From contig UQUC01000034.1 in the NCBI GenBank assembly GCA_900544105.1, positions 1 to 21,417 on the forward strand: a stretch of 21,417 bases of DNA. Direction: 5' to 3'. Origin of the DNA: an uncultured Oscillibacter sp. (GTDB lineage Bacteria; Bacillota; Clostridia; Oscillospirales; Oscillospiraceae). Positions 7,560 through 14,600 of the stretch are shown here, one piece after another. The notes beneath the pieces were generated by a model. It had not been told where the DNA came from. It ran no database searches and saw nothing but the letters and a program-made list of their open reading frames with translations. Position 1 is the stretch's first letter, and each line of letters begins with the position of its first letter. The translations under genes and the position numbers were made by a program.

Positions 7560-9320
7560 TCACTCACCGCTCTTTTCCACGGCTTCCGTCTGGAACCGCG
7601 TCAGAAATTCTCTGGACAGCTTCAGGATCATCTCCCGGTCCTCATCACTTAACTGACCGCTCTCATCGATCCGGCGGCACAGGGCCTGGTCCTGGGTTTC
7701 GATATAGGTCAGGAGCCCGGTGCGAAAATCGTCCATCCGCGCAAGGGGCACCGTCTGCATCACATGATCCAGCGCCGCCACCAGCAAAATCACCTGCTGG
7801 TGCTGCTGGTAGGGGTGGTTCTGGGGCTGGCGCAGCAGGCGCATCAGGCCCTGTCCGTAAATCAGCTGCCGCTTGGTGGTCTCGTCCAGATCGCTGGAAA
7901 ACTGGGTAAAGACCTCCATTTCCCGGTACTGGGCCAGATCCAGACGCAGGGCGCCAGCCGCCTTTTTCATGGCCTTCGTCTGAGCGTCGCCGCCCACACG
8001 GGACACCGACAATCCCACGTTGACCGCGGGCCGCTGGCCGGAGAAGAACAGACTGCTCTCCAGAAAGATCTGGCCGTCGGTGATGGAAATGATGTTGGTG
8101 GGGATGTAGGCGGACACGTCACCGGCCTGGGTCTCCACGATGGGCAGCGCCGTCATGCTGCCGCCGCCCAATTCCTCCGAGAGGTGGGCGGAACGCTCCA
8201 GCAGACGGGAGTGCAGATAGAACACATCGCCGGGGTAGGCCTCCCGTCCGGGAGACCGCTCCAGCAGCAGGCTCAGCGTCCGGTAGGCCACGGCGTGCTT
8301 GGAGAGATCGTCATAGACGATCAGAACGTCCCGGCCCTTCCGCATGAAATACTCGCCCAGTGCTGTTCCGGCATAGGGAGCGATGTACTGCAAGGACGCC
8401 GATGCGCTGGCGGGCGCATTCACTACGATGGTATAGTCCATAGCGCCCTTGTGCTTCAGATTCTCTACCAGTTGGGCGACAGAGCTGGATTTCTGCCCGA
8501 TGGCGACATAGATGCACACCACGCCCTTTCCCTTCTGGTTCAGAACGGTGTCCAGGGCGATGGCGGTCTTGCCGGTCTGCCGGTCACCGATGATCAGCTC
8601 CCGCTGTCCCCGGCCAATGGGGAACATGGAATCGATGGCGAGCAGGCCCGTCTCCATAGGCGCGTTTACCGGCTGGCGGTCAATGATGCCGGGGGCCGGG
8701 GACTCAATGGGCAGATAGCCCTCCGACGGAATGTCGCCCTGCCCGTCAATGGGCATACCCAGCGCGTTCACCACCCGGCCCAGAAAGCCGTCCCCCACCG
8801 GGATACCGGCGGTCTTACCTGTGCGGCGGACGATGCTGCCGGATTCAATGGCCTCACTGCCGCCGAACAGGATGCAGCCTACACGATCCGGCCGCAGATC
8901 CTGCACCATGCCCTTCACACCGGAGGAAAATTGCAGAATTTCGCCGTAGGCCGCGTGTTCCAATCCGCTGACGGTGGCGATCTCGTCACCCACCGTCAGA
9001 ACGCTGCCGACCTCCTCCGGCGCGGTATCTGGTTGCCAGTTGCGGACGGCCTCTCGCATCAGCGGGATGACGGACTCATCGGCGGGGTTCAGCTGCTCCA
9101 GCCGCTCCCGGAACTGCCGCAGACGGCCCTCCAGACTCCAGTCATACAGGTCGGCGCCCACTTCCATCCGAAAGCCCTTTTCCAGCGCGGGGTCCTGCTC
9201 CCAACGCAGGGGAACCTCCTGCCCGTACTGCTTTTTCAAAAAGGCCGCAAAACGAGTCCGCTGCGCCTCACTGGGGGCGTCCGCACTGCGCAGGACCGCT
9301 TCCAGTACCGTTTCACGCAT
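7560..9320 (-). CDS. atpA: ATP synthase delta(C-terminal domain)-alpha fusion
   Basis: A 586-residue protein made of two parts. Residues about 1-78 match the C-terminal domain of subunit delta/OSCP: FAAFLKKQYGQEVPLRWEQD followed by GFRMEVGADLYDWSLEGRL. Residues about 83-586 form a normal-length alpha subunit with GDRQTGKT (245-252, nucleotide binding) and the interface arginine in SVSRVGGDAQ (R441). The six-helix N-terminal domain of delta is absent, and no separate atpH exists in the operon. The ATG at 9320 overlaps the atpF stop by 8 bases and has a purine-rich GAGGGGGGAG ahead of it. No strong internal ribosome site precedes the alpha part; M88 is the only nearby Met. The reading frame is uninterrupted. 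Confidence 0.93.
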   Translation of the reverse strand: MRETVLEAVLRSADAPSEAQRTRFAAFLKKQYGQEVPLRWEQDPALEKGFRMEVGADLYDWSLEGRLRQFRERLEQLNPADESVIPLMREAVRNWQPDTAPEEVGSVLTVGDEIATVSGLEHAAYGEILQFSSGVKGMVQDLRPDRVGCILFGGSEAIESGSIVRRTGKTAGIPVGDGFLGRVVNALGMPIDGQGDIPSEGYLPIESPAPGIIDRQPVNAPMETGLLAIDSMFPIGRGQRELIIGDRQTGKTAIALDTVLNQKGKGVVCIYVAIGQKSSSVAQLVENLKHKGAMDYTIVVNAPASASASLQYIAPYAGTALGEYFMRKGRDVLIVYDDLSKHAVAYRTLSLLLERSPGREAYPGDVFYLHSRLLERSAHLSEELGGGSMTALPIVETQAGDVSAYIPTNIISITDGQIFLESSLFFSGQRPAVNVGLSVSRVGGDAQTKAMKKAAGALRLDLAQYREMEVFTQFSSDLDETTKRQLIYGQGLMRLLRQPQNHPYQQHQQVILLVAALDHVMQTVPLARMDDFRTGLLTYIETQDQALCRRIDESGQLSDEDREMILKLSREFLTRFQTEAVEKSGE

Positions 9321-9804
9321 GGGACTCCCCCCTCTCCGCCGCGTCCAAAAACTGATCGAACGCATCGCCGTCGGATTGCAGCACCAGCTTTTCCGTGGCT
9401 GTCACTGCCAGATCCTTCAGCTCCTTCTGCGCGTCAGACAGCAGCTTGTCATGCTCCCGCTGGGCGGCGGCATGGGCGTCCGCCAGAATTTGCTCCGCCT
9501 GTGCCCGTGCGTCAGACAGCTGCCGCTGCATGGCGGCGTCCGCCGACTTCTGGGCGGCGGCGAGCTTTGCCGCAGCGTCGGCGTCGGCATTTTTCAACTG
9601 CTGACGGACCTCTGCCGCTGTTTTCTCCGCGTCTGCCAGCGTCTTTGCCGCTTTCGCATCCTGCTCCTGATAGTACTGCTGCCGCTTCTCCATAAACGCC
9701 TTGACGGGCTTGTAGAGCAGCAGGTACAGCCCGCCTGCCAGAATCACAAAATTCAGCAGGTGCAGTAAAATTTGCTGCCAATCAATATTCAACGGGATAT
9801 TCAC
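9313..9804 (-). CDS. atpF: F0 ATP synthase subunit b
   Basis: The 163-residue peripheral stalk subunit. A single membrane helix lies at about residues 10-31 (LLHLLNFVILAGGLYLLLY), followed by KPVKAFMEKR and a long Ala/Gln/Lys/Asp-rich coiled coil to about residue 145. It starts with GTG at 9804, with AGGTGGG just upstream; no in-frame ATG serves better. The length is usual for subunit b. The gene overlaps the downstream delta-alpha fusion by 8 bases. Its C-terminus would dimerise and contact the delta-like domain, which here sits on alpha. Confidence 0.94.
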   Translation of the reverse strand: MNIPLNIDWQQILLHLLNFVILAGGLYLLLYKPVKAFMEKRQQYYQEQDAKAAKTLADAEKTAAEVRQQLKNADADAAAKLAAAQKSADAAMQRQLSDARAQAEQILADAHAAAQREHDKLLSDAQKELKDLAVTATEKLVLQSDGDAFDQFLDAAERGESHA

Positions 9805-9823
9805 GGTTTCCCACCTGCCTTAC

Positions 9824-10192
9824 TTATAGGACGAAGATGATCAGAATGACGACCAGCAGCGCATAAATGATAGCGGTTTCGATAAAGACCAGTCCCAGCA
9901 TCAGCGTGGTACGGATCTTGCCCTCCGCCTCCGGCTGACGGGCGATCCCCTCCGCAGACTTGCTGACGGCAACACCCATGGCCACGGCGCCGCCTGCGGC
10001 GGCAAGGCCGATGGCAATACCCGCGGCGATGGACTTGGACCCCGTGGCGTCGCTCTGGGTCTGGGCGGTTTCCGCCGCAGCGGGTGCGGCAGCGGTATCC
10101 GTGGAAGAAGCGGCCAGTGCGGGGACTGTCAGGGACAGTACCACCAGCAGGAGCAGGAACAGCGCGGGGACCTTTTTCTTAAGCAGTTTCAT
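9824..10192 (-). CDS. atpE: F0 ATP synthase subunit c with N-terminal signal sequence
   Basis: The 122-residue proteolipid forming the rotor ring. The ATG at 10192 has a perfect GGAGGT 7 bases upstream. Residues 1-27 look like a cleavable signal peptide: KKK, a long hydrophobic run, then VPALA before AS. Residues 28-52 are an Ala/Thr/Ser/Gln-rich segment. The two membrane helices follow (about 54-80 and 95-121), joined by the conserved ARQPEA loop (84-89). E105 in FIETAIIY is the ion-binding carboxylate. The glutamine typical of Na+-binding rings is replaced by Met in GGAVAMG, and the second helix reads FIET, which suggests H+ coupling. Usual length is 70-90 residues. Confidence 0.94.
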   Translation of the reverse strand: MKLLKKKVPALFLLLLVVLSLTVPALAASSTDTAAAPAAAETAQTQSDATGSKSIAAGIAIGLAAAGGAVAMGVAVSKSAEGIARQPEAEGKIRTTLMLGLVFIETAIIYALLVVILIIFVL

Positions 10193-10237
10193 ATTGATTA
10201 CCTCCAAAATGATTCGATCCGTAAATGATTGGGACGG

Positions 10238-11050
10238 TCACGCCCGCCCGGACGCCGGTTCGGGACGCTCCGACACCTCGCCGTAGAACAACGCTGTGAG
10301 CATGGTCAGAACATAGGCCTGGATCAACGCGTGAAGCAGGGTGAACAGAACGCCCACCAGCACCGGCAGCACATAGCTTAGCTGTACATAGTAATAGACC
10401 AGCTCCGTTACCAGCAGGCCGCTGAGCAGCGCGCCGAACAGACGGAAGCTCATGGAAATGGGCAATGAGAATTCCTTCAATGTGTTGCCCACGCCCTTCA
10501 GACCGTTGCCCGCAATCCCGCCGGAGAGGATCACAAGATAGGATAAGCAGCCAAGGGCGATGGCGCCGTTTACGTCCGACAGCGGCGCAGGAAGGGTCAC
10601 GGAGCGGCCCGTGGTGGTGACGGCCTGCAAGCCAAGCAGCTCAAACAGCGTCCCCACGAAGATATACGCGCCTGCGCCGAAGATGTAGGCTCCCAGAAAT
10701 CCGTTTCGCTGAGGACTGCTGGTTTTGGCCATGCCGTCAAACAGGCTTACGGCCTGCTCCAGCAGCAGTTGAAACCGCCCCGGCACCAGCTTGAATTTTG
10801 GGATGACAAACACGCGGATACACGCCGCTGCTATCAGCAGGATGGCGGATACCGTCATGGCGGAGATCAGCCCCGGATTGACGTTCTTCCAATCGAACAG
10901 GCTGATCTGATTTTCCTCATGCAGGACCGCGTCCCGCATGGCGGTCTGAATGGTCTCCGTTTTTCCCGGCGGCGCCGTCAACAGACTGCCCGCAAACAGG
11001 ACTGCGATGAGCAGGACCCATAGGATCATAAATTTCTTTTTGCTTTTCAT
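10238..11050 (-). CDS. atpB: F0 ATP synthase subunit a
   Basis: A 270-residue membrane subunit that provides the two ion half-channels of the stator. The essential arginine is R203 in SMSFRLFGALLSG, and the conserved Q244 lies in ALIQAYVLTMLT. An N-terminal hydrophobic helix (about 8-24) is followed by an extracytoplasmic segment and about five further membrane helices. The ATG at 11050 is chosen (AGGAG 13 bases upstream, slightly long); an in-frame GTG at 11074 overlaps the ribosome site itself. It is the first gene of the operon; no atpI is seen upstream. A gap of 45 bases separates it from atpE. Confidence 0.95.
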   Translation of the reverse strand: MKSKKKFMILWVLLIAVLFAGSLLTAPPGKTETIQTAMRDAVLHEENQISLFDWKNVNPGLISAMTVSAILLIAAACIRVFVIPKFKLVPGRFQLLLEQAVSLFDGMAKTSSPQRNGFLGAYIFGAGAYIFVGTLFELLGLQAVTTTGRSVTLPAPLSDVNGAIALGCLSYLVILSGGIAGNGLKGVGNTLKEFSLPISMSFRLFGALLSGLLVTELVYYYVQLSYVLPVLVGVLFTLLHALIQAYVLTMLTALFYGEVSERPEPASGRA

Positions 11051-11161
11051 GCTGATAGCCGGTCTCCTTTCCACACCGGAATACAGGCGCTGCGGTCTGG
11101 CCTAACCACGCCTCATTTTCCGGCGTGACCGTTAAAGGTCTTGTCTTCTAAGAACGCCCGT

Positions 11162-11190
11162 ATTATACTGTTCTAACAGAAAGATGTAAA
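11162..11190 (-). promoter_or_regulatory. Sigma-A promoter of the ATP synthase operon
   Basis: On the minus strand TTTACA (11190-11185) and a perfect TATAAT (11167-11162) are spaced by exactly 17 bases. Transcription would start near 11155 and leave about 105 bases of leader before atpB. Confidence 0.8.
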
Positions 11191-11200
11191 AAGTATATTT

Positions 11201-11217
11201 GATATGTTAGACATATC
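11201..11217. promoter_or_regulatory. Palindromic LysR-type operator candidate
   Basis: GATATGT (11201-11207) and ACATATC (11211-11217) form a perfect 7-bp inverted repeat around TAG. The size and AT-rich symmetry suit the T-N11-A class of LysR boxes. Its centre is about 54 bases upstream of the predicted atp transcription start and 37 bases before the divergent LysR start codon, the usual place for such a site. Confidence 0.5.
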
Positions 11218-11245
11218 TGAATGATATGGCACGGAGGAGAAAAAA

Positions 11246-12142
11246 GTGGCTGTTCCCTACGATTATTACCGTATTTTTTACTATGTTGCCCAACACAAGA
11301 GCTTTACCAAGGCCGCCGAAGCTTTGGGCAATAACCAGCCCAACATTACCCGCTGCATGAACAATCTGGAGCAGGATCTGGGCTGCAAGCTGTTTGTCCG
11401 TACCAACCACGGTGTCTCCCTGACCCCGGAAGGCCAACGGCTTTACAGCCGTGCTGCCGTAGCCTTTGAACAGCTGCGCCTTGGCGAAAGCGAGATCCGG
11501 GCGGATTGCTGCCTGCGGACCGGCAGCATTTCCATTGCCGCCAGCGAAGCCGCGCTCCATCTGACCCTTCTGGACCGCCTTGGCGCGTTTCACCGGCGGT
11601 ATCCGGGGATCCACCTGCGGATCACCAACGATTCCACCCCCCGCGCCATGGAAGGGCTGCTGCGGGGACAGGTGGACTGCGCGGCGGCCACCACGCCCTG
11701 TCCGGTGAGAAAGTCCCTGCAGGAAACGGCGCTGGTCTCCTTCCGGGAGATCTTGATCTGCGGTTCGGATTTTCATGATCTGACCGCGGAAACGCGGAGC
11801 CTGCGGGATCTGGAAAACCTCCCCTTTGTGTGCATGTGCAGAGGAACCAGTACATATACCTTTTATCAACAGCTGTTCTTAAAGTATAATCTGGCTTTTC
11901 ATGTGGAAATGGAAGCCGGCACCATGGATCAGGTCCTTGCGATGGTGCAGAGCAATCTGGGCGTCGGTTTCTATCCGGAGTCCATGGCCGCTCCCGCCCT
12001 TGCCGCTGGGACGGTGTTCCAGATACATCTTGCGGAGCCGATCCCGGAACGGTTTGTCAACCTGATCGAGGATACATCCCGTCCCCAAAGCGTTGCCATG
12101 AAAGCCTTTAAGAAAATGCTGCTGGCCCCGGAGGAAGAGTAG
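11246..12142 (+). CDS. LysR family transcriptional regulator
   Basis: A 298-residue LysR-type regulator. The N-terminal winged helix-turn-helix (about 1-65) contains HKSFTKAAEALGNNQPNITR and ends in VRTNHGVSLTPEGQRLY. The C-terminal periplasmic-binding-like effector domain spans about 95-290. It starts with GTG at 11246 behind GGAGGAG. The gene is divergent from the ATP synthase operon, with a palindrome in between, so it may control itself and possibly that operon. The effector is unknown. A strong terminator follows the stop at once, so it is transcribed alone. Confidence 0.93.
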   Translation: MAVPYDYYRIFYYVAQHKSFTKAAEALGNNQPNITRCMNNLEQDLGCKLFVRTNHGVSLTPEGQRLYSRAAVAFEQLRLGESEIRADCCLRTGSISIAASEAALHLTLLDRLGAFHRRYPGIHLRITNDSTPRAMEGLLRGQVDCAAATTPCPVRKSLQETALVSFREILICGSDFHDLTAETRSLRDLENLPFVCMCRGTSTYTFYQQLFLKYNLAFHVEMEAGTMDQVLAMVQSNLGVGFYPESMAAPALAAGTVFQIHLAEPIPERFVNLIEDTSRPQSVAMKAFKKMLLAPEEE

Positions 12143-12182
12143 AACACCGGAGAGGAAATGATTTCCTCTCCGGTGTTTTTTT
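12143..12182 (+). terminator. Strong rho-independent terminator of the LysR gene
   Basis: A perfect 16-bp stem (12143-12158 with 12162-12177) around a TGA loop, followed by a run of T to 12182. It begins directly after the stop codon. Confidence 0.92.
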
Positions 12183-12220
12183 GGATGGTTTTGCGTCTGC
12201 CGGTATGGGCTTCTGAGCCG

Positions 12221-12705
12221 TCAGTCGCCCAGCGCCTGCTTCAGATCGGCGATGATGTCATCCGGGTCCTCCAGACCGACGGACATCCGGATCATGCCAT
12301 CGGTAATGCCGGCGGCCTCCCGGATCTCCTTGGGGATCATGGTGTGGGTCATGGCGGCAGCCTGCTCCACCAGCGTTTCCGTATCGCCCAGAGAGACGGC
12401 CAGCGTGCAGAGCTTCAGGCTGTTGATGAACTTCTTACCGGCCTCCAGACCGCCGACCACGTCAAAGGAGATCATGCCGCCTCCGCCCTTCATCTGCTTC
12501 TTGGCGATGGCGTACTGGGGATTGGATTCCAGGAAGGGATAGCGGACCGTTTCAATCTTGGGATTGGCCTCCAGCCACCTGGCGATCTTCAGAGCGCTTT
12601 CATTGTACTGCTTCATGCGGACGCCCAGCGTCTTGAGACCGCGGCACACCAGAAATGCTGTGAAGGGCGCCATGACGGAGCCGAAGTGCATGAGGGTACG
12701 GCGGT
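12221..12705 (-). pseudogene. C-terminal part of a trans-sulfuration PLP enzyme
   Basis: About 160 residues remain of a Cys/Met metabolism PLP-dependent enzyme (cystathionine gamma-synthase, methionine gamma-lyase or O-acetylhomoserine sulfhydrylase type), normally about 400. Clear family segments are SPF-like VMAPFTAFLVCRGLKTLGVR, SLGDTETLVEQAAAMTHTMI and IRMSVGLEDPDDIIADLKQA. The internal lysine that binds PLP lies upstream in the family and is missing. The frame loses similarity near 12705, exactly where an opposite-strand fragment of a related enzyme begins. The internal ATG at 12691 has no ribosome site. It cannot be an active enzyme as it stands. Confidence 0.85.
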
Positions 12706-12963
12706 ATGCTCTGCGTGAACTTCAAGGGCGGCCAGAAGGAGATCAACAAGCTCATCAGCAACTTGCAGCTGGTACGCTTCGTACCCACTCTGGCCGGTGT
12801 CGGCACCACACTGACCTATCCGCCCAGAGCGTCTCACCGGGATCTCAACCCCGACGAGCTGGCGGCCATCGGTATCACCATGGGCCAGATCCGGCTTTCT
12901 TCCGGTCTGGAGGACACCGACGATCTGCTGAATGACTTCGATCAGGCGTTGGCAAAGATGTGA
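12694..12963 (+). pseudogene. C-terminal part of a second PLP trans-sulfuration enzyme
   Basis: The plus strand reads GYGGMLCVNFKGGQKEINKL, then PTLAGVGTTLTYPPRASHRD and IRLSSGLEDTDDLLNDFDQA. This is the C-terminal 85-90 residues of another Cys/Met metabolism PLP enzyme. It is clearly different in sequence from the minus-strand fragment on its left. The frame is closed by TGA at 12691-12693, and the catalytic part is absent. It keeps its own terminator 29 bases after the stop, showing it was once a complete plus-strand gene. Confidence 0.85.
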
Positions 12964-12991
12964 TCCAGCGAAAGCAACACTGCGATTTTTC

Positions 12992-13026
12992 AAAAGAGGG
13001 ACCGTTTCAAAACGGTCCCTCTTTTA
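12992..13026 (+). terminator. Terminator of the plus-strand PLP enzyme fragment
   Basis: AAAAGAGGGACCGTTT (12992-13007) pairs with AAACGGTCCCTCTTTT (13010-13025), ending in a T run. It is well formed in both directions. Between here and 13233 there is only an AT-rich stretch with a possible 20-residue stub (MKFTVPIHRDQQRYTPQDLL, stop at 13118) and an inverted repeat AGTAAGTG/CACTTACT (13129-13136, 13155-13162). Confidence 0.88.
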
Positions 13027-13233
13027 TATGTTGATAGATCGGATGTTTGGCGGCAGCATGAAATTCACGGTGCCGATACATAGGGATCAGCAGCGGTATA
13101 CGCCGCAAGATCTGCTGTAATTTCTAATAGTAAGTGACATGGAAAACTACTTTACACTTACTGAAATCATGAAGATATGATGTAATGACCTTTTGGGAGT
13201 GGGCATATATGGAAAACCGACTGCGGCGTTTCG

Positions 13234-13995
13234 TTACGGCAATGTCCCAGCGGGGATCACCCAAATGCCGTCCGGCGCAGAAGCCTCGACCCATAGGGTC
13301 TTGCCCCCCAGCTTGATCTGAACGGAGCCCCGCTCCATCAGCCGTTTTCTGGCAACGCCATTTGACGGGAGGCCGTGTCTCCGCTGATACTGCGTGGTGG
13401 AAACCAGACTGCGGATGGTCCGGGGAGACAGTTCCGGCAACGGGACCGGTTGCCAGAGGAACCCCGTGAACTGCGTCCGATACATGTAAAGCGTATATCC
13501 TTCACTGGTAAGCAGCCGGCGCATTTCCGCTTCGTGACGCTGCCCTTCCCCCTTTGTTCGCTTCGCAGCTTCATGACGCGCTTTTTCTGCGGAGAGCGCT
13601 TTGCGGGAGCAGCCGTCAGCCAGATAGTCGGCCAGATCCACGGTCTGGCATTTGACGGCGGCAGACGCATTTTCCCGCCAGAAACGGCCCAGATCCACGT
13701 CAGAGAGAAAGTAGTGCCCGTGGATCAAATGGGACTGTTCCTCTGGGGTGATACGGCCCGCGAACTGCTGGATGATATAGGACATGAAGAAGTGATTGAC
13801 GTGAATATGGCGGATATTTGGGACGAAAAAATCTTCGATCCACTGCCGCTCGCAACAGAACATACGGCACAGATCCGCGATCGTGTAGCGGTATTCGGAG
13901 CGGATCAGCGCAAGAATTTCTCTTGCCACCGCTTCTGCCGGGCGGTCCTCGGCGACTGGCTGGATGGTGTGGAGGAATTGAGTTGAAATGGACAT
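13234..13995 (-). CDS. Unrecognised protein with helix-turn-helix-like segments
   Basis: A 253-residue soluble protein that I do not recognise. The start is well supported: GGAGGT lies 7 bases before the ATG. Residues about 36-68 (YTIADLCRMFCCERQWIEDF, FVPNIRHIHVN) look like a helix-turn-helix of the MerR/excisionase type. The middle (about 130-165) is a Lys/Arg/Ala/Glu-rich helix. The C-terminal third has SPRTIRSLVSTTQYQRRHGL, a second possible DNA-binding segment, and a small beta-rich end. No membrane segments or signal peptide. It stands alone between gene remnants, so it may be cargo or a regulator from a mobile element; that is inference only. Confidence 0.7.
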   Translation of the reverse strand: MSISTQFLHTIQPVAEDRPAEAVAREILALIRSEYRYTIADLCRMFCCERQWIEDFFVPNIRHIHVNHFFMSYIIQQFAGRITPEEQSHLIHGHYFLSDVDLGRFWRENASAAVKCQTVDLADYLADGCSRKALSAEKARHEAAKRTKGEGQRHEAEMRRLLTSEGYTLYMYRTQFTGFLWQPVPLPELSPRTIRSLVSTTQYQRRHGLPSNGVARKRLMERGSVQIKLGGKTLWVEASAPDGIWVIPAGTLP

Positions 13996-14040
13996 GAGAG
14001 TACCTCCGATGGTGTGATGAAATGCTTTTTTGTAAAAGAT

Positions 14041-14066
14041 TTGCCCCGGAGGGGCAATTTATTTTT
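14041..14066 (+). terminator. Terminator-like hairpin in the leader region of the 253-residue protein gene
   Basis: TTGCCCC (14041-14047) pairs with GGGGCAA (14051-14057) around GGA and is followed by TTTATTTTT on the plus strand. No plus-strand gene precedes it, so it may stop antisense transcription or be a relic. On the minus strand it would lie in the leader of the 253-residue protein gene. Confidence 0.45.
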
Positions 14067-14524
14067 GTGTTGAAAGTCGTCGGTTATAATCAGTATATAC
14101 TGTTTATAAATGATTGTCCACCTAATTCCTTTGATTTTTCGGACTTAACCAAATATGCCAAGAATTCCGCTGCCTATCGTATGTCTATCCGTTCAAACGT
14201 TCGTGTTAACATGGTATGGCATTTTACAGCTTGAACAGCATCTCATTGCGTGGCCTCCGCTGCTCTGCGGCGAAAAAGGAATGGTGATTCGTCATAAAGC
14301 CCATTTTTCCCGCCCCGTAGCGCATATGACCGGTTCTCTTCTTTCGGAGCCCACTCATCTGAAATAGTAAGCGCACACTTGCTTCTCCGTCAGCGCGGAA
14401 CGCGCCGTGACACGCTTTTGTCCGAGCGAAATCCCGCTGCCTACGGAACGGTCGGTTTTTGGAATGGAAACTCTGACTGAGGTATTAGGTGCGGTGCCAT
14501 GACGATCAATGTGACCACAGACGC

Positions 14525-14561
14525 AAAAAACAGCGCACTTTCCAAGGTAGGAAAGCGCGCT
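14525..14561 (-). terminator. Rho-independent terminator of the deaminase gene
   Basis: On the minus strand a 12-bp stem (14561-14550 with 14543-14532, one G-U pair) with a 6-base loop is followed by G and TTTTTT (14530-14525). It lies about 40 bases after the stop codon. Confidence 0.9.
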
Positions 14562-14600
14562 GCAAACGCAAGCTTGAAATATTCGGCAGCAGGCCAAATC

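Larger units (their letters stand above)
13996..14600. other. Gene-poor stretch of 600 bases
   Basis: No gene can be supported here. Short open frames on both strands (for example 14022-14234 and 14155-14367 plus, 14355-14597 minus) lack ribosome sites and family features. The left part is AT-rich and holds a hairpin at 14041-14066; the right end holds the terminator of the deaminase gene (14525-14561). Confidence 0.6.

Noticed and set aside
9059..9059. Possible internal start (M88) giving a free alpha subunit
   Set aside because: No convincing ribosome binding site precedes it. Kept only as a possibility in the fusion finding.
7764..9695. A 643-codon plus-strand open frame opposite atpA and atpF
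   Set aside because: It is the complement of well-identified ATP synthase genes in GC-rich DNA. Its Gly/His/Gln-rich product has no family features and no ribosome site.
14022..14234. Short plus-strand open frame in the gene-poor stretch
   Set aside because: No ribosome binding site, it spans a terminator-like hairpin, and the product has no recognisable pattern.
14355..14597. Minus-strand open frame downstream of the deaminase
   Set aside because: It covers the deaminase terminator and has no start signal.
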